DNA from: Phenylobacterium sp.
GTDB taxonomy: Bacteria > Pseudomonadota > Alphaproteobacteria > Caulobacterales > Caulobacteraceae
DNA length: 64,000 nucleotides
Direction of reading: 5' to 3'
Assembly (NCBI RefSeq): GCF_030679875.1
Contig: NZ_JAUXSP010000009.1
Span: 1 to 64,000 of the forward strand
Positions 40,608 to 47,119 of the stretch are shown here, in pieces (within the stretch, counting starts at the first letter, position 1; each line of letters starts with the position of its first letter). The notes below the pieces were generated by a model. That model searched no databases, had not been told where the DNA came from, and saw only the letters and a list, made by a program, of their open reading frames with translations. Position numbers and translations under genes: made by a program.

Positions 40608-42097
40608 GCGTCTCCATAGGGCGAGCGCGCCGGAAAGCGGTCATCGCTCGCGAGGTTTGAGAACTTGGTCAGGTCGCCATTGAAGGCGAGGCTCACGGTC
40701 CCGATGGGGCCATGGCGTTGCTTGCCGATGATCACGTCGGCCCGACCACGGCAGGCGTCCATCTTCGTGATCCAAGCCTCATAACCGGCCGTGTTCGGCT
40801 CAGGCCTGGACCGCTCCAGGTAATATTCTTCCCGGTAGAGGAAGAGGACCATATCGGCGTCCTGCTCGATGGAGCCGGACTCGCGGAGGTCGGAGAGTTG
40901 TGGGCGCTTGTCCTCGCGCTGCTCAACCTGGCGGGAGAGCTGCGAAAGGGCGATCACGGGGACGTCCAAGTCTTTGGCCAGGGCCTTAAGCCCCATGGTG
41001 ATCTCTGAGACCTCTTGGACCCGGTTGCCGTCCTTGCGGCCCGTGGTGACGAGTTGCAGGTAGTCCACCACGATCAAGTCGAGGCCGGTCATGCGTTTCT
41101 GGCGCCGGGCGCGGGCCGCCAGCTTGGCCAGGGCAAGGCCGCCCGTGGCGTCGATATGCAGCGGGGCTTCCTGGATTTCGATAGCGGCGTCTCTGACCCG
41201 GCCAAACTCGTGGGCCTCGATCTCGCCCTTTCGGATGCGATCGCCCGACACGCCGGAGGATTCCGCCAGGATACGCATGGCCAGCTGTTCGGCGCTCATC
41301 TCCAGGGAGAAGAACAGCACCTGACCGCCGGCCGTGGTGCGACGGGTTCCGTCTGGCCGGGTCTCGTAGGCGTAATTCCGAGCCGCGTGGAAGGCGATGT
41401 TTGCCGCCAGCGCGGTCTTGCCGGCCGATGGGCGAGCCGCCAGGATCACCAGATCAGACGGATGCAGGCCGCCCAGCTTGCGGTCCAAGTCGATCAGTCC
41501 GGTGGACAGGCCAGACAGTCCCCCGTCACGCTCAAAGGCGGCTGCGGCCATCTTGACCGCGCCCGTGACGGCATCGGCGAAGGATACCACACCGGCGCTT
41601 TGACCGCGGCCATTCTCAGCCAGCTTGTAGAGCGCGCCCTCCGCACCTTCGATCAGGTCGGCGGCGGATGCGTCGATTTCCGGGTCTGTGGCCTGGGCCT
41701 CGAGGTCGCCGGCAATGCGGATCAGCTCGCGGCGCTTGGCCGTTTCGATGACGGCGCGGGCGTAGTCCCTGGCGTGAGCCGAGGGCGGGGCTTGTTCCAC
41801 CAGCAGGGCGAGGTAGCGCAGCCCGCCAAGCTCCTCAAAGGCCGGGTCGCGCGCTACCTGATCGGCCACAAGGATGGGCTCGGCAAGCTGGCCACGCCGG
41901 ATCGCGCTTTCGATGATCGCAAACAGCCGGGCGTGGAAGGGTTCGAAGAAGTGGTCGGCCTTCAGGTCATCGCAGCGGTCGAAAGCGGCGTTGTCGTACA
42001 GCAGGGCGCCCAGGACGTACTGTTCGGCCTCCAGGTTGCACGGGATATGCTTGATCGGCGGGGCGTCATTGGCCGGCGTCAGGGTCAGCGCGTTCAT
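40604..42097 (-). CDS. Replicative DNA helicase, DnaB type
   Basis: 497 codons. N-terminal DnaB domain (IPCNLEAEQYVLGALLYDNA) that binds primase and loader; the RecA-like domain has Walker A ARPSAGKT (residues 220-228), FFSLEMSAEQLAMR, Walker B DLIVVDYLQLV, Arg-containing QLSDLRESGSIEQDADMVLF. Complete for the family (about 470). It unwinds DNA ahead of the replisome; recruited presumably by the adjacent initiator. Overlaps it by 4 bases. Confidence 0.92.
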   Translation of the reverse strand: MNALTLTPANDAPPIKHIPCNLEAEQYVLGALLYDNAAFDRCDDLKADHFFEPFHARLFAIIESAIRRGQLAEPILVADQVARDPAFEELGGLRYLALLVEQAPPSAHARDYARAVIETAKRRELIRIAGDLEAQATDPEIDASAADLIEGAEGALYKLAENGRGQSAGVVSFADAVTGAVKMAAAAFERDGGLSGLSTGLIDLDRKLGGLHPSDLVILAARPSAGKTALAANIAFHAARNYAYETRPDGTRRTTAGGQVLFFSLEMSAEQLAMRILAESSGVSGDRIRKGEIEAHEFGRVRDAAIEIQEAPLHIDATGGLALAKLAARARRQKRMTGLDLIVVDYLQLVTTGRKDGNRVQEVSEITMGLKALAKDLDVPVIALSQLSRQVEQREDKRPQLSDLRESGSIEQDADMVLFLYREEYYLERSRPEPNTAGYEAWITKMDACRGRADVIIGKQRHGPIGTVSLAFNGDLTKFSNLASDDRFPARSPYGDA

Positions 42098-42231
42098 GCC
42101 GCCTCCCCCTGGTCCTGATCCCGATCCAGGGCCTTATCCAGCACCTGGGCCGCGACCTTCGCCACTACGGGGCCGATGGGGTTTAGGCCTTCGGAGGGGG
42201 GCTCTGAGGGCGTCTGGGGGGCTTCGCTCAC
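42094..42231 (-). CDS. Small hypothetical protein (45 aa)
   Basis: GTG start overlapping the upstream stop; MSEAPQTPSEPPSEGLNPIG then VAKVAAQVLDKALDRDQDQ. Pro/Glu-rich start and one helix. Coupled to dnaB by overlap. Function unknown. Confidence 0.45.
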   Translation of the reverse strand: MSEAPQTPSEPPSEGLNPIGPVVAKVAAQVLDKALDRDQDQGEAA

Positions 42232-42425
42232 CGGCTCCACCCCTTCGCGATCCCGCGCCGATGGGCTCTCTCGACCACATGGGACTTGAGCAATTCGATC
42301 TCTCCAAGGGTTCGGTCCAGGCCGATGGAGTCGAGGAGCGCGTCGGCGCATCCCCTCATCTTGGCGGCGTCGAGGTGAATGGCGGCGGCCCTGATCTCTT
42401 CGGTTTCACGGGCGGGGGCGGTCAT
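42228..42425 (-). CDS. Small hypothetical protein
   Basis: 65 codons, helical (RAAAIHLDAAKMRGCADALL; LGEIELLKSHVVERAHRRGI). Overlaps neighbours on both sides by 4 bases. No family recognised. Confidence 0.5.
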   Translation of the reverse strand: MTAPARETEEIRAAAIHLDAAKMRGCADALLDSIGLDRTLGEIELLKSHVVERAHRRGIAKGWSR

Positions 42426-43000
42426 GCGGCCTGACCTTCAAGCGCCGCGCTCAACCGCTCCGCATCCACGTCGAACAGCTCGGCAAACTCTTCGACGCTT
42501 AGGCCCTTGGCGATTTGCTGGCGCGCCCTGGCGAGGAGTTCCGGCGTGATGGGCTTCAGGCGGATGATCTGGACGCCGTTGCCGACGTTCTGGAGCGTTG
42601 CGCCCCGGGGGATGGCGCGACCCTTGGGCCTGGCTTCCTGGCGCCGGCGGACCTCAGCGATGGTCTTCGGGGGCGCGGCAGGCGCTAGCGGGGCTTCCTG
42701 GCGCTCGGCGAGGGCCTTGGTCCGCAGGGCGTAGCGAACGGCCTCCTCGGCTGCGTCCTGGGCTTTCTGGAACCGGACGCCGCCATGTTGCCGGGCGCTG
42801 CTGATCGAGGTCGTGCGATAGCCGAGCGTCCGGCAGATATCGGAGATGGCCGTCTGAGACCCGCGCGCCAAGCCGGTGATGGCGGGCGCAAGGCATCGCC
42901 GCGCAAGGCCCGCCTTCACGGTCAGGGCCTCGATGGGATCGTCCCCATAGTTGACGGCCGAGGCGATGATGGCCCGGGCGTAGAGATCAGCCGAGGGCAT
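42422..43000 (-). CDS. DnaA-domain-IV-like / HTH protein
   Basis: 192 codons from MPSADLYARAIIASAVNYGD. Residues 1-70 resemble the C-terminal DNA-binding domain of DnaA (GLARRCLAPAITGLARGSQT, then ICRTLGYRTTSISSARQHGG, where 'S ... I.R.LG.R..S...A' follows the DnaA signature). The C-terminal 40 residues (RARQQIAKGLSVEEFAELFD) are an HTH shared with the next gene. It may act in replication control or as a transcription factor; undecided. Confidence 0.5.
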   Translation of the reverse strand: MPSADLYARAIIASAVNYGDDPIEALTVKAGLARRCLAPAITGLARGSQTAISDICRTLGYRTTSISSARQHGGVRFQKAQDAAEEAVRYALRTKALAERQEAPLAPAAPPKTIAEVRRRQEARPKGRAIPRGATLQNVGNGVQIIRLKPITPELLARARQQIAKGLSVEEFAELFDVDAERLSAALEGQAA

Positions 43001-43533
43001 CAGGCGACCCCCTCCAGGGCTTGCGCCAGACGGTCGGCGTCGAGACGGAAGGTCATGGCGAACTCGTCGAGGCTCATGCCGCGTGACAACTGCTGGCGAG
43101 CCCAACGGACATGCCGATCGGTCGGGGCTTTGCGCTCCAGCCTGACCACGCCCTGGGGAAGGGCTCGGGCCTGACCGCCCTCGATCACGCGGAGATGGCG
43201 GAAGGTGTTGGGCGCGGGCCGGTCGTTCTCGCCGGGCAAGGCCGGGGCGGTGCGGCGTCTGATGGTCTGGACCGCAGAGAAGCCGCCAGCCAGGGTCAGG
43301 GCCCGGCAATGCTGATCGACCTTCTCAGGGTTTGGCGCGAACGGGTCGGCCATGTTGAGGTTGATCAGGCCCTCGCGCTCGGCTTTCCACCAGATCGCAT
43401 CCAAGCCCCGGTTGAGGATGGGCGCGATGCGTCGGCAGTTGGCGAGCGGGCCAATGGCGCGGTTCCATTCGGCATGGAACGTGGCGTTATCTTCCGGGGT
43501 CCAACGGGCGCCGCGTGGGCGGGTGCTGTTCAT
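43000..43533 (-). CDS. DNA-binding protein, Myb/GcrA-like start, shared C-terminal HTH
   Basis: 177 codons. Residues 8-57 (RWTPEDNATFHAEWNRAIG, RIAPILNRGLDAIWWKAERE) look like a Myb/SANT or GcrA-type tri-helical domain. C-terminal RWARQQLSRGMSLDEFAMTF with LDADRLAQALEG repeats the end of the downstream gene, so the pair probably arose by domain duplication. Stop-start overlap (TGATG) with that gene. Regulator role inferred. Confidence 0.5.
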   Translation of the reverse strand: MNSTRPRGARWTPEDNATFHAEWNRAIGPLANCRRIAPILNRGLDAIWWKAEREGLINLNMADPFAPNPEKVDQHCRALTLAGGFSAVQTIRRRTAPALPGENDRPAPNTFRHLRVIEGGQARALPQGVVRLERKAPTDRHVRWARQQLSRGMSLDEFAMTFRLDADRLAQALEGVA

Positions 43534-43970
43534 GCTGCGATCCCTTGTTTGGATTGGCGGGCGGTGTCTGGGCGGATGGTGACGTCGACGCCAGCCGTCG
43601 AGGCGTAGGTCTTCCCGGCGTTGATCCAGCAGACCTGGGCGTCATCGGCGAAGGCCACGGCGTTGCAGCCGTCGAGAACCGCCTTGATGATGTTGTCGAG
43701 GTCCGGGCGCTTGGCGGGATGGATCTCACCAGCCAGCATGGCGGCGCGGGCGCCCTTCGAGGTCGAGGCCGCAGGCTCCAGCCGGACGATGATGGAGACC
43801 TCCACCGGCCCGGCGAACCGCTCACGCCCCGCCATGGCGACATGGGCGGCGTGCTTGATCAGGCTCTCATAGGCGACGGTCTTCGCGTCGGTGAAGGTGC
43901 GGCCGCCGCCGAAGCGGGGCCGACCCTTGCCGCGAGGCGCGCCGGGGATGGTGAAGGTCAAGGCGGTCAT
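43530..43970 (-). CDS. rusA: RusA-family Holliday-junction resolvase
   Basis: 146 codons from MTALTFTIPGAPRGKGRPRF; start set by ATGA overlap. Signature KRPDLDNIIKAVLDGCNAVA with FADDAQV supplies the catalytic Asp residues, and the N-terminal FTIPG.P.GKGRPR strand is typical. It cuts recombination and replication intermediates before packaging. Confidence 0.88.
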   Translation of the reverse strand: MTALTFTIPGAPRGKGRPRFGGGRTFTDAKTVAYESLIKHAAHVAMAGRERFAGPVEVSIIVRLEPAASTSKGARAAMLAGEIHPAKRPDLDNIIKAVLDGCNAVAFADDAQVCWINAGKTYASTAGVDVTIRPDTARQSKQGIAA

Positions 43971-44194
43971 TGCGGCGGCCACTCCCGCCCAAGCTCTTTG
44001 GCGAGGCTCGCGTGGAAAGCCCGATAGGCGGCGCCCTGCGCGAGGCCCAAGGCCCCGTCGTTGCCCCTCTTGCGGGCTTCATGGGCGAGGCCAGCGGCGA
44101 CGCTCTGGGCGATGGCCAGGGCCTGGGCCACCTCAGGCGAGGGGGCGGGCTTGACCGGGCGGCGGCGGGTGAAGTCGAAGAGGCCGAGGGTCAT
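43967..44194 (-). CDS. Small hypothetical protein
   Basis: 75 codons from MTLGLFDFTRRRPVKPAPSP, chosen by overlap with the previous stop. Ala-rich helices (EVAQALAIAQSVAAGLAHEA). Coupled to rusA. Function unknown. Confidence 0.5.
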   Translation of the reverse strand: MTLGLFDFTRRRPVKPAPSPEVAQALAIAQSVAAGLAHEARKRGNDGALGLAQGAAYRAFHASLAKELGREWPPQ

Positions 44195-44331
44195 TGATGC
44201 CCCCGCGCCGCGCAGAACCAGTACAGGGCGATCAGCGGCCAAACGACCGACGACCAATCACCCTCGATCAGGGAGATGATCGCGACGCCGACCGATGAGA
44301 CCACAAATGTGCCGTTCAGGATGGCGACCAT
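44191..44331 (-). CDS. Small membrane protein (46 aa)
   Basis: Start MVAILNGTFVVSSVGVAIIS, coupled by TGATG to the GapR-like gene. Two hydrophobic stretches (about residues 5-20 and 26-42, SSVVWPLIALYWFCAARGH). Too short for the usual gene finders but well placed. Function unknown. Confidence 0.5.
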   Translation of the reverse strand: MVAILNGTFVVSSVGVAIISLIEGDWSSVVWPLIALYWFCAARGHQ

Positions 44332-44597
44332 CACAGGTCGAGCCCCGCCGCGTGGGCGTACAGGTCGAGCAGGGCTTCCTCTTCCTGCCGAGCGGCCCGC
44401 GACTTGCCGCGCAGGGAGACGACCTTTCGGATGATGCGGGGATCGAATCCCTGGCTCTTCGCTTCCGCCAGCACGTCGCGGATGTGGGCGCCGACTTCCT
44501 GGCGCTCCGTGGTCAGGTTCTCGACGCGCTCGATGAAGCTGCGAAGCTGGCCCTGGGCGGTTTCGTTCAGGACGTCGGCGTGGGCTTGATCGGTCAT
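44331..44597 (-). CDS. gapR: GapR-family (DUF2312) nucleoid protein
   Basis: 88 codons from MTDQAHADVLNETAQGQLRS. It matches GapR over the whole length: LRSFIERVENLTTERQEVGA, HIRDVLAEAKSQGFDPRIIR, KVVSLRGKSRAARQEEEALL, DLYAHAAGL. Caulobacter GapR (89 residues) binds overtwisted AT-rich DNA ahead of replication and transcription and stimulates topoisomerases. A phage copy would support phage replication or compete with the host protein. Encoded between small membrane proteins in the early operon. Confidence 0.85.
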   Translation of the reverse strand: MTDQAHADVLNETAQGQLRSFIERVENLTTERQEVGAHIRDVLAEAKSQGFDPRIIRKVVSLRGKSRAARQEEEALLDLYAHAAGLDL

Positions 44598-44599
44598 GA

Positions 44600-44779
44600 T
44601 CACCACGCCCCAAACCAGACGCCGACGCCGTGAATGACGCCCACGGGAGCGGCGATGGCGCCGGCGATCAGGAACAGCCAGGAGCCGGTCTTGATGCAGA
44701 CGATGACGTGGGTGAGCCAGGCGGCGATGAGGCTGAAAATCAGGCCGACGGCGGCCAGGGGTGCGAAGAGATTGGACAT
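44600..44779 (-). CDS. Small two-helix membrane protein (59 aa)
   Basis: MSNLFAPLAAVGLIFSLIAA then LTHVIVCIKTGSWLFLIAGA IAAPVGVIHGVGVWFGAW: two membrane helices. The stop is two bases before the GapR start. Ribosome site GGGGGAAA precedes it, within the repeat that also precedes the radical SAM gene. Function unknown. Confidence 0.55.
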   Translation of the reverse strand: MSNLFAPLAAVGLIFSLIAAWLTHVIVCIKTGSWLFLIAGAIAAPVGVIHGVGVWFGAW

Positions 44780-44837
44780 GGGTTTCCCCCATCAGGTCAG
44801 GCGCTCCACCCGGCGCCTGGTCGGGTAAGCGGTTAAG
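44780..44837 (-). repeat. Cassette repeat, copy B (after the radical SAM gene)
   Basis: Read leftward: TAACCGCTTACCCG, then a hairpin (AGGCGC...GCGCCT arms), then TGACC and GGGGGAAACCC before the next ATG. Copy A at 45,784-45,841 has the same order. The first TAA is the stop of the gene just upstream in both cases. Confidence 0.75.
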
Positions 44838-45783
44838 CCGCGACGGGCGCGTGAACCTTGGGCAGGTCAGAGCCGATGGACGGCTTGGCGAGATCGGGGT
44901 GACGCGCCATCCAGTCCTGAACGAACCAGAGTTGGCCGCAGCCGCCGCCGATGGTGTCCTGGCCGGCGGGGTCGAAGACCCGCACGTCGTATCCGCGGGC
45001 GACCAGCTTTGCGGCGAAGTCCGTGGCGAGGCCGCGCTGATGGTCGTTGGTCGCGGGCATTCCCTCGTTGCGCTCGCAGACCACAGAGACGGTCGCGCAC
45101 CACACGTCCGGCCGGTAGAGCGCCAGGATGCGGTCGGCGTCGGCGTCGGTGCTGTTGCCGTCGTGGGCGCAGTAATTGAAGAACGGGCGGCGCCCGGTGA
45201 GGTTGGCCCAGGCCTCGCCGGTCCTGGCGATGGCGGCCAGGGTGAGCTTGTGCTTGAAGGGGACCAGAGCGTCCCGAGCTTCATCGGTGCTTTCGTGAAC
45301 CGAAAATTGCAGACCAACGGTCGGGACCTCTACGCTCAGGTCGGCGACCTCGCCGTAGTCCACAGACGGGGCGGACGTGGAGATCAGGAGGGCGGCGCTG
45401 GGATAGAGCCGATGCAGGTCGCGGATGGCCGGGGCGAGGGCCTTCATGTTCAGGAGCGGCTCGCCCATGGACATGAACATGATCTGGAGGCGGCCCATCT
45501 CCTCAGCAGTCACGCCCTCGGCTTCGAAAGCCGCGTCCAGACAATGGACAGCCTGAGAAACGATCTCGGCTTGGGTCAGGGAGCGGACGAAGGCGTCGCC
45601 GGCGCCGCAGAACCGGCAACCGACCGGACAACCGCTTTGCGTCGAGATACAGATGACCGTTCGCTCAGCGTAGGTCGGATAGCGATAGAGAACCGCCTCA
45701 GCGACGGCGGTGTTGCTGGAAAAGACGAACTTGGCGACGTTCTCTTGTTCGTCGTCGATCCGCTTGATGTCGTTCCAGGTCAT
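44833..45783 (-). CDS. RlmN/Cfr-like radical SAM methyltransferase
   Basis: 316 codons. All five catalytic cysteines of the RlmN family can be placed: C45 in VICISTQ, the iron-sulphur motif C52-x3-C56-x2-C59 (SGCPVGCRFCGAG), and C282 in GGGCGQL (the methyl-carrying Cys). Also FMSMGEPLLN and FNYCAHDGNSTDADADRILA. Shorter than bacterial RlmN (about 385) because the N-terminal accessory domain is nearly absent. RlmN methylates A2503 of 23S rRNA and some tRNAs. Here the target is unknown. Flanked by direct repeats. Confidence 0.8.
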   Translation of the reverse strand: MTWNDIKRIDDEQENVAKFVFSSNTAVAEAVLYRYPTYAERTVICISTQSGCPVGCRFCGAGDAFVRSLTQAEIVSQAVHCLDAAFEAEGVTAEEMGRLQIMFMSMGEPLLNMKALAPAIRDLHRLYPSAALLISTSAPSVDYGEVADLSVEVPTVGLQFSVHESTDEARDALVPFKHKLTLAAIARTGEAWANLTGRRPFFNYCAHDGNSTDADADRILALYRPDVWCATVSVVCERNEGMPATNDHQRGLATDFAAKLVARGYDVRVFDPAGQDTIGGGCGQLWFVQDWMARHPDLAKPSIGSDLPKVHAPVAA

Positions 45784-45841
45784 GGGGTTTCCCCTGGGGT
45801 CAGCCGCTCAAACCCGCGCGGCTGATGCGGGTAAGCGGTTA
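45784..45841 (-). repeat. Cassette repeat, copy A (before the radical SAM gene)
   Basis: Same layout as the repeat at 44,780: TAACCGCTTACCCG, hairpin with AGCCGC/GCGGCT arms, TGACCCC, and GGGGAAACCCC leading to the ATG. Confidence 0.75.
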
Positions 45842-46324
45842 CTGATCTGAGGAGCGAGACCGGCTCACGCGGGCAAACTCGCCTTGCAGCTTCAGTGCGG
45901 CGGCGTCATAGGCGCGCGAGGCAGCTTCCGGGCTGTCGTATTGTCCGAGGTAGTGGTGGACGCCGGCGCAGGTGATCTGCGCAATCCAGGCGCGGCGGCG
46001 GCTATTGAAGCTCACGCCCTTGAAGCCTGACGTGTTGCGCCTTGTCAGACCGACATTGTGCCGGTTCTCCGTGAAGCCGCACAGACGCAAGTTCTCAAGC
46101 CGGTTGTCGAGCTTGTCGCCGTTGATGTGGTCCACCTGGGCGCCGTTCGGAGCGTCCATCAGAAAGCGGTGCAGGTACTCGCGGCGATGGTTGCCGCGCG
46201 GCCCGACCCCTCGGCAGGCATACCGGCCGTCAAAGCACCACTTGAAAGTGCCGGCCTTAGCCAAGCCGGTTGGATCCACCAGCGCCACGCGGCCTTGGGT
46301 CAGGGGGATTTCATGAACGCTCAT
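45839..46324 (-). CDS. HNH endonuclease with AP2 domain
   Basis: 161 codons from MSVHEIPLTQGRVALVDPTG. HNH part: REYLHRFLMDAPNGAQVDHI NGDKLDNRLENLRLC, with His-Asn-His type residues. AP2 part: SGFKGVSFNSRRRAWIAQIT, YLGQYDSPEAASRAYDAAAL. This combination is the common free-standing homing endonuclease of phages. It may explain the mobility of the neighbouring radical SAM gene, whose upstream repeat starts at its stop codon. Confidence 0.88.
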   Translation of the reverse strand: MSVHEIPLTQGRVALVDPTGLAKAGTFKWCFDGRYACRGVGPRGNHRREYLHRFLMDAPNGAQVDHINGDKLDNRLENLRLCGFTENRHNVGLTRRNTSGFKGVSFNSRRRAWIAQITCAGVHHYLGQYDSPEAASRAYDAAALKLQGEFARVSRSRSSDQ

Positions 46325-46494
46325 GCAAGCCACCGCCAAGCCGCCTGGATGCGCCCGCGAGACCATTCAGTGACCGCCCGCGCCGCGTCGGCGACTAGGC
46401 TGAACACCAGCGTCAGAAGCGCGCCGATCAGGTACAGGAGCGAAAGACCGCAGATCGCGAGCCACAGTCCGCAGCGTTTGAGCGCGCTCAACAT
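46321..46494 (-). CDS. Small membrane protein
   Basis: 57 codons from MLSALKRCGLWLAICGLSLL with AAAGG upstream; ATG at 46,509 is an alternative. One or two membrane helices (SLLYLIGALLTLVFSLVADA) and an Arg/Trp C-terminus. The stop overlaps the HNH start. It overlaps the end of the upstream gene by about 128 bases in another frame, which is unusual. Confidence 0.5.
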   Translation of the reverse strand: MLSALKRCGLWLAICGLSLLYLIGALLTLVFSLVADAARAVTEWSRGRIQAAWRWLA

Positions 46495-46807
46495 GGCGCC
46501 GCCTTTCATTGTTGATGAATTGGTCGGCGGTTTCGTCCAGCAGGGCGCCGAACACCGCGAAGAGGACCGGCCAGCCGCCGTTCGGGTGCTGGATGATCTT
46601 GTCGAAGGTCTGCCAAGACGCCCGGCCCGAGCAGACCGAGCGGGCCTCGTCTTCATTCAAGCCCCACTCGACGCCTACCGACTTGCGGCGGGCCGAGGGC
46701 CAGCGAAGGGCGGCGTATTGGGCGAGCGCATCGCGTGTGCGCTCAAGACCGAAGCCGGGAAGATTTTTCCCAAAGCAGTCGCGGATTTCCATGGGCCTCA
46801 CCGTCAT
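46367..46807 (-). CDS. HTH-like regulator candidate, uncertain 3' end
   Basis: Start MTVRPMEIRDCFGKNLPGFG (ATG 46,807; 46,816 also possible). Residues 1-110 are protein-like, with an HTH-like EWGLNEDEARSVCSGRASWQ TFDKII and WPVLFAVFGALLDETADQFI. The last 45 residues are Arg/Ala-rich and overlap the next gene, suggesting the true end is nearer 46,500 or a frameshift. Divergent from the small rightward gene at 46,849. Confidence 0.45.
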   Translation of the reverse strand: MTVRPMEIRDCFGKNLPGFGLERTRDALAQYAALRWPSARRKSVGVEWGLNEDEARSVCSGRASWQTFDKIIQHPNGGWPVLFAVFGALLDETADQFINNERRRHVERAQTLRTVARDLRSFAPVPDRRASDAGVQPSRRRGAGGH

Positions 46808-46848
46808 GTTGAACACGACGGAAGGGCGGCCAGCGAGGAGCGGCGCAG

Positions 46849-47025
46849 ATGGGAGAGCGGATCGACACTGAGGGACTTGAAGTCGCGCTGACGGTCTGGG
46901 AGGCCGCTCAAGCGCAAATGGATGACAGGCTGCATAAGAACCGCGAGGCGACCTCTGCCCGGCTGTTCTGGAAGGCTCTGAACGTCAGGACCGCGCGGCT
47001 GCAACCGCGTCGGCCTGGACAATGA
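46849..47025 (+). CDS. Small rightward helical protein (58 aa)
   Basis: MGERIDTEGLEVALTVWEAA then QMDDRLHKNREATSARLFWK: a regular charged helix with GAGGAGCGG upstream. It is opposite in orientation to the early block around it. A leftward frame over the same DNA (MTSRVHNEPS..., 46,804-47,117) has worse composition. Function unknown. Confidence 0.4.
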   Translation: MGERIDTEGLEVALTVWEAAQAQMDDRLHKNREATSARLFWKALNVRTARLQPRRPGQ

Positions 47026-47102
47026 GACAGGGGAATAGGCGCCGGACGCGGGGAGAGACCGCGCCCGGCTTTCGTGCGTCCACGCAGAGGGCTCGTTGTG
47101 GA

Positions 47103-47119
47103 CACGCGAAGTCATGCCG
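47103..47119. repeat. 17-bp direct repeat, copy 1
   Basis: CACGCGAAGTCATGCCG, identical to 47,981-47,997. The two copies lie at the exact ends of the DNA methyltransferase gene. Confidence 0.85.

Noticed and set aside
46804-47117. Leftward frame beginning MTSRVHNEPS at the methyltransferase stop
   Set aside because: The ATGA junction is explained by the 17-bp repeat. Composition is worse than for the rightward 58-residue ORF, though it could be the remnant of a gene interrupted by the cassette.
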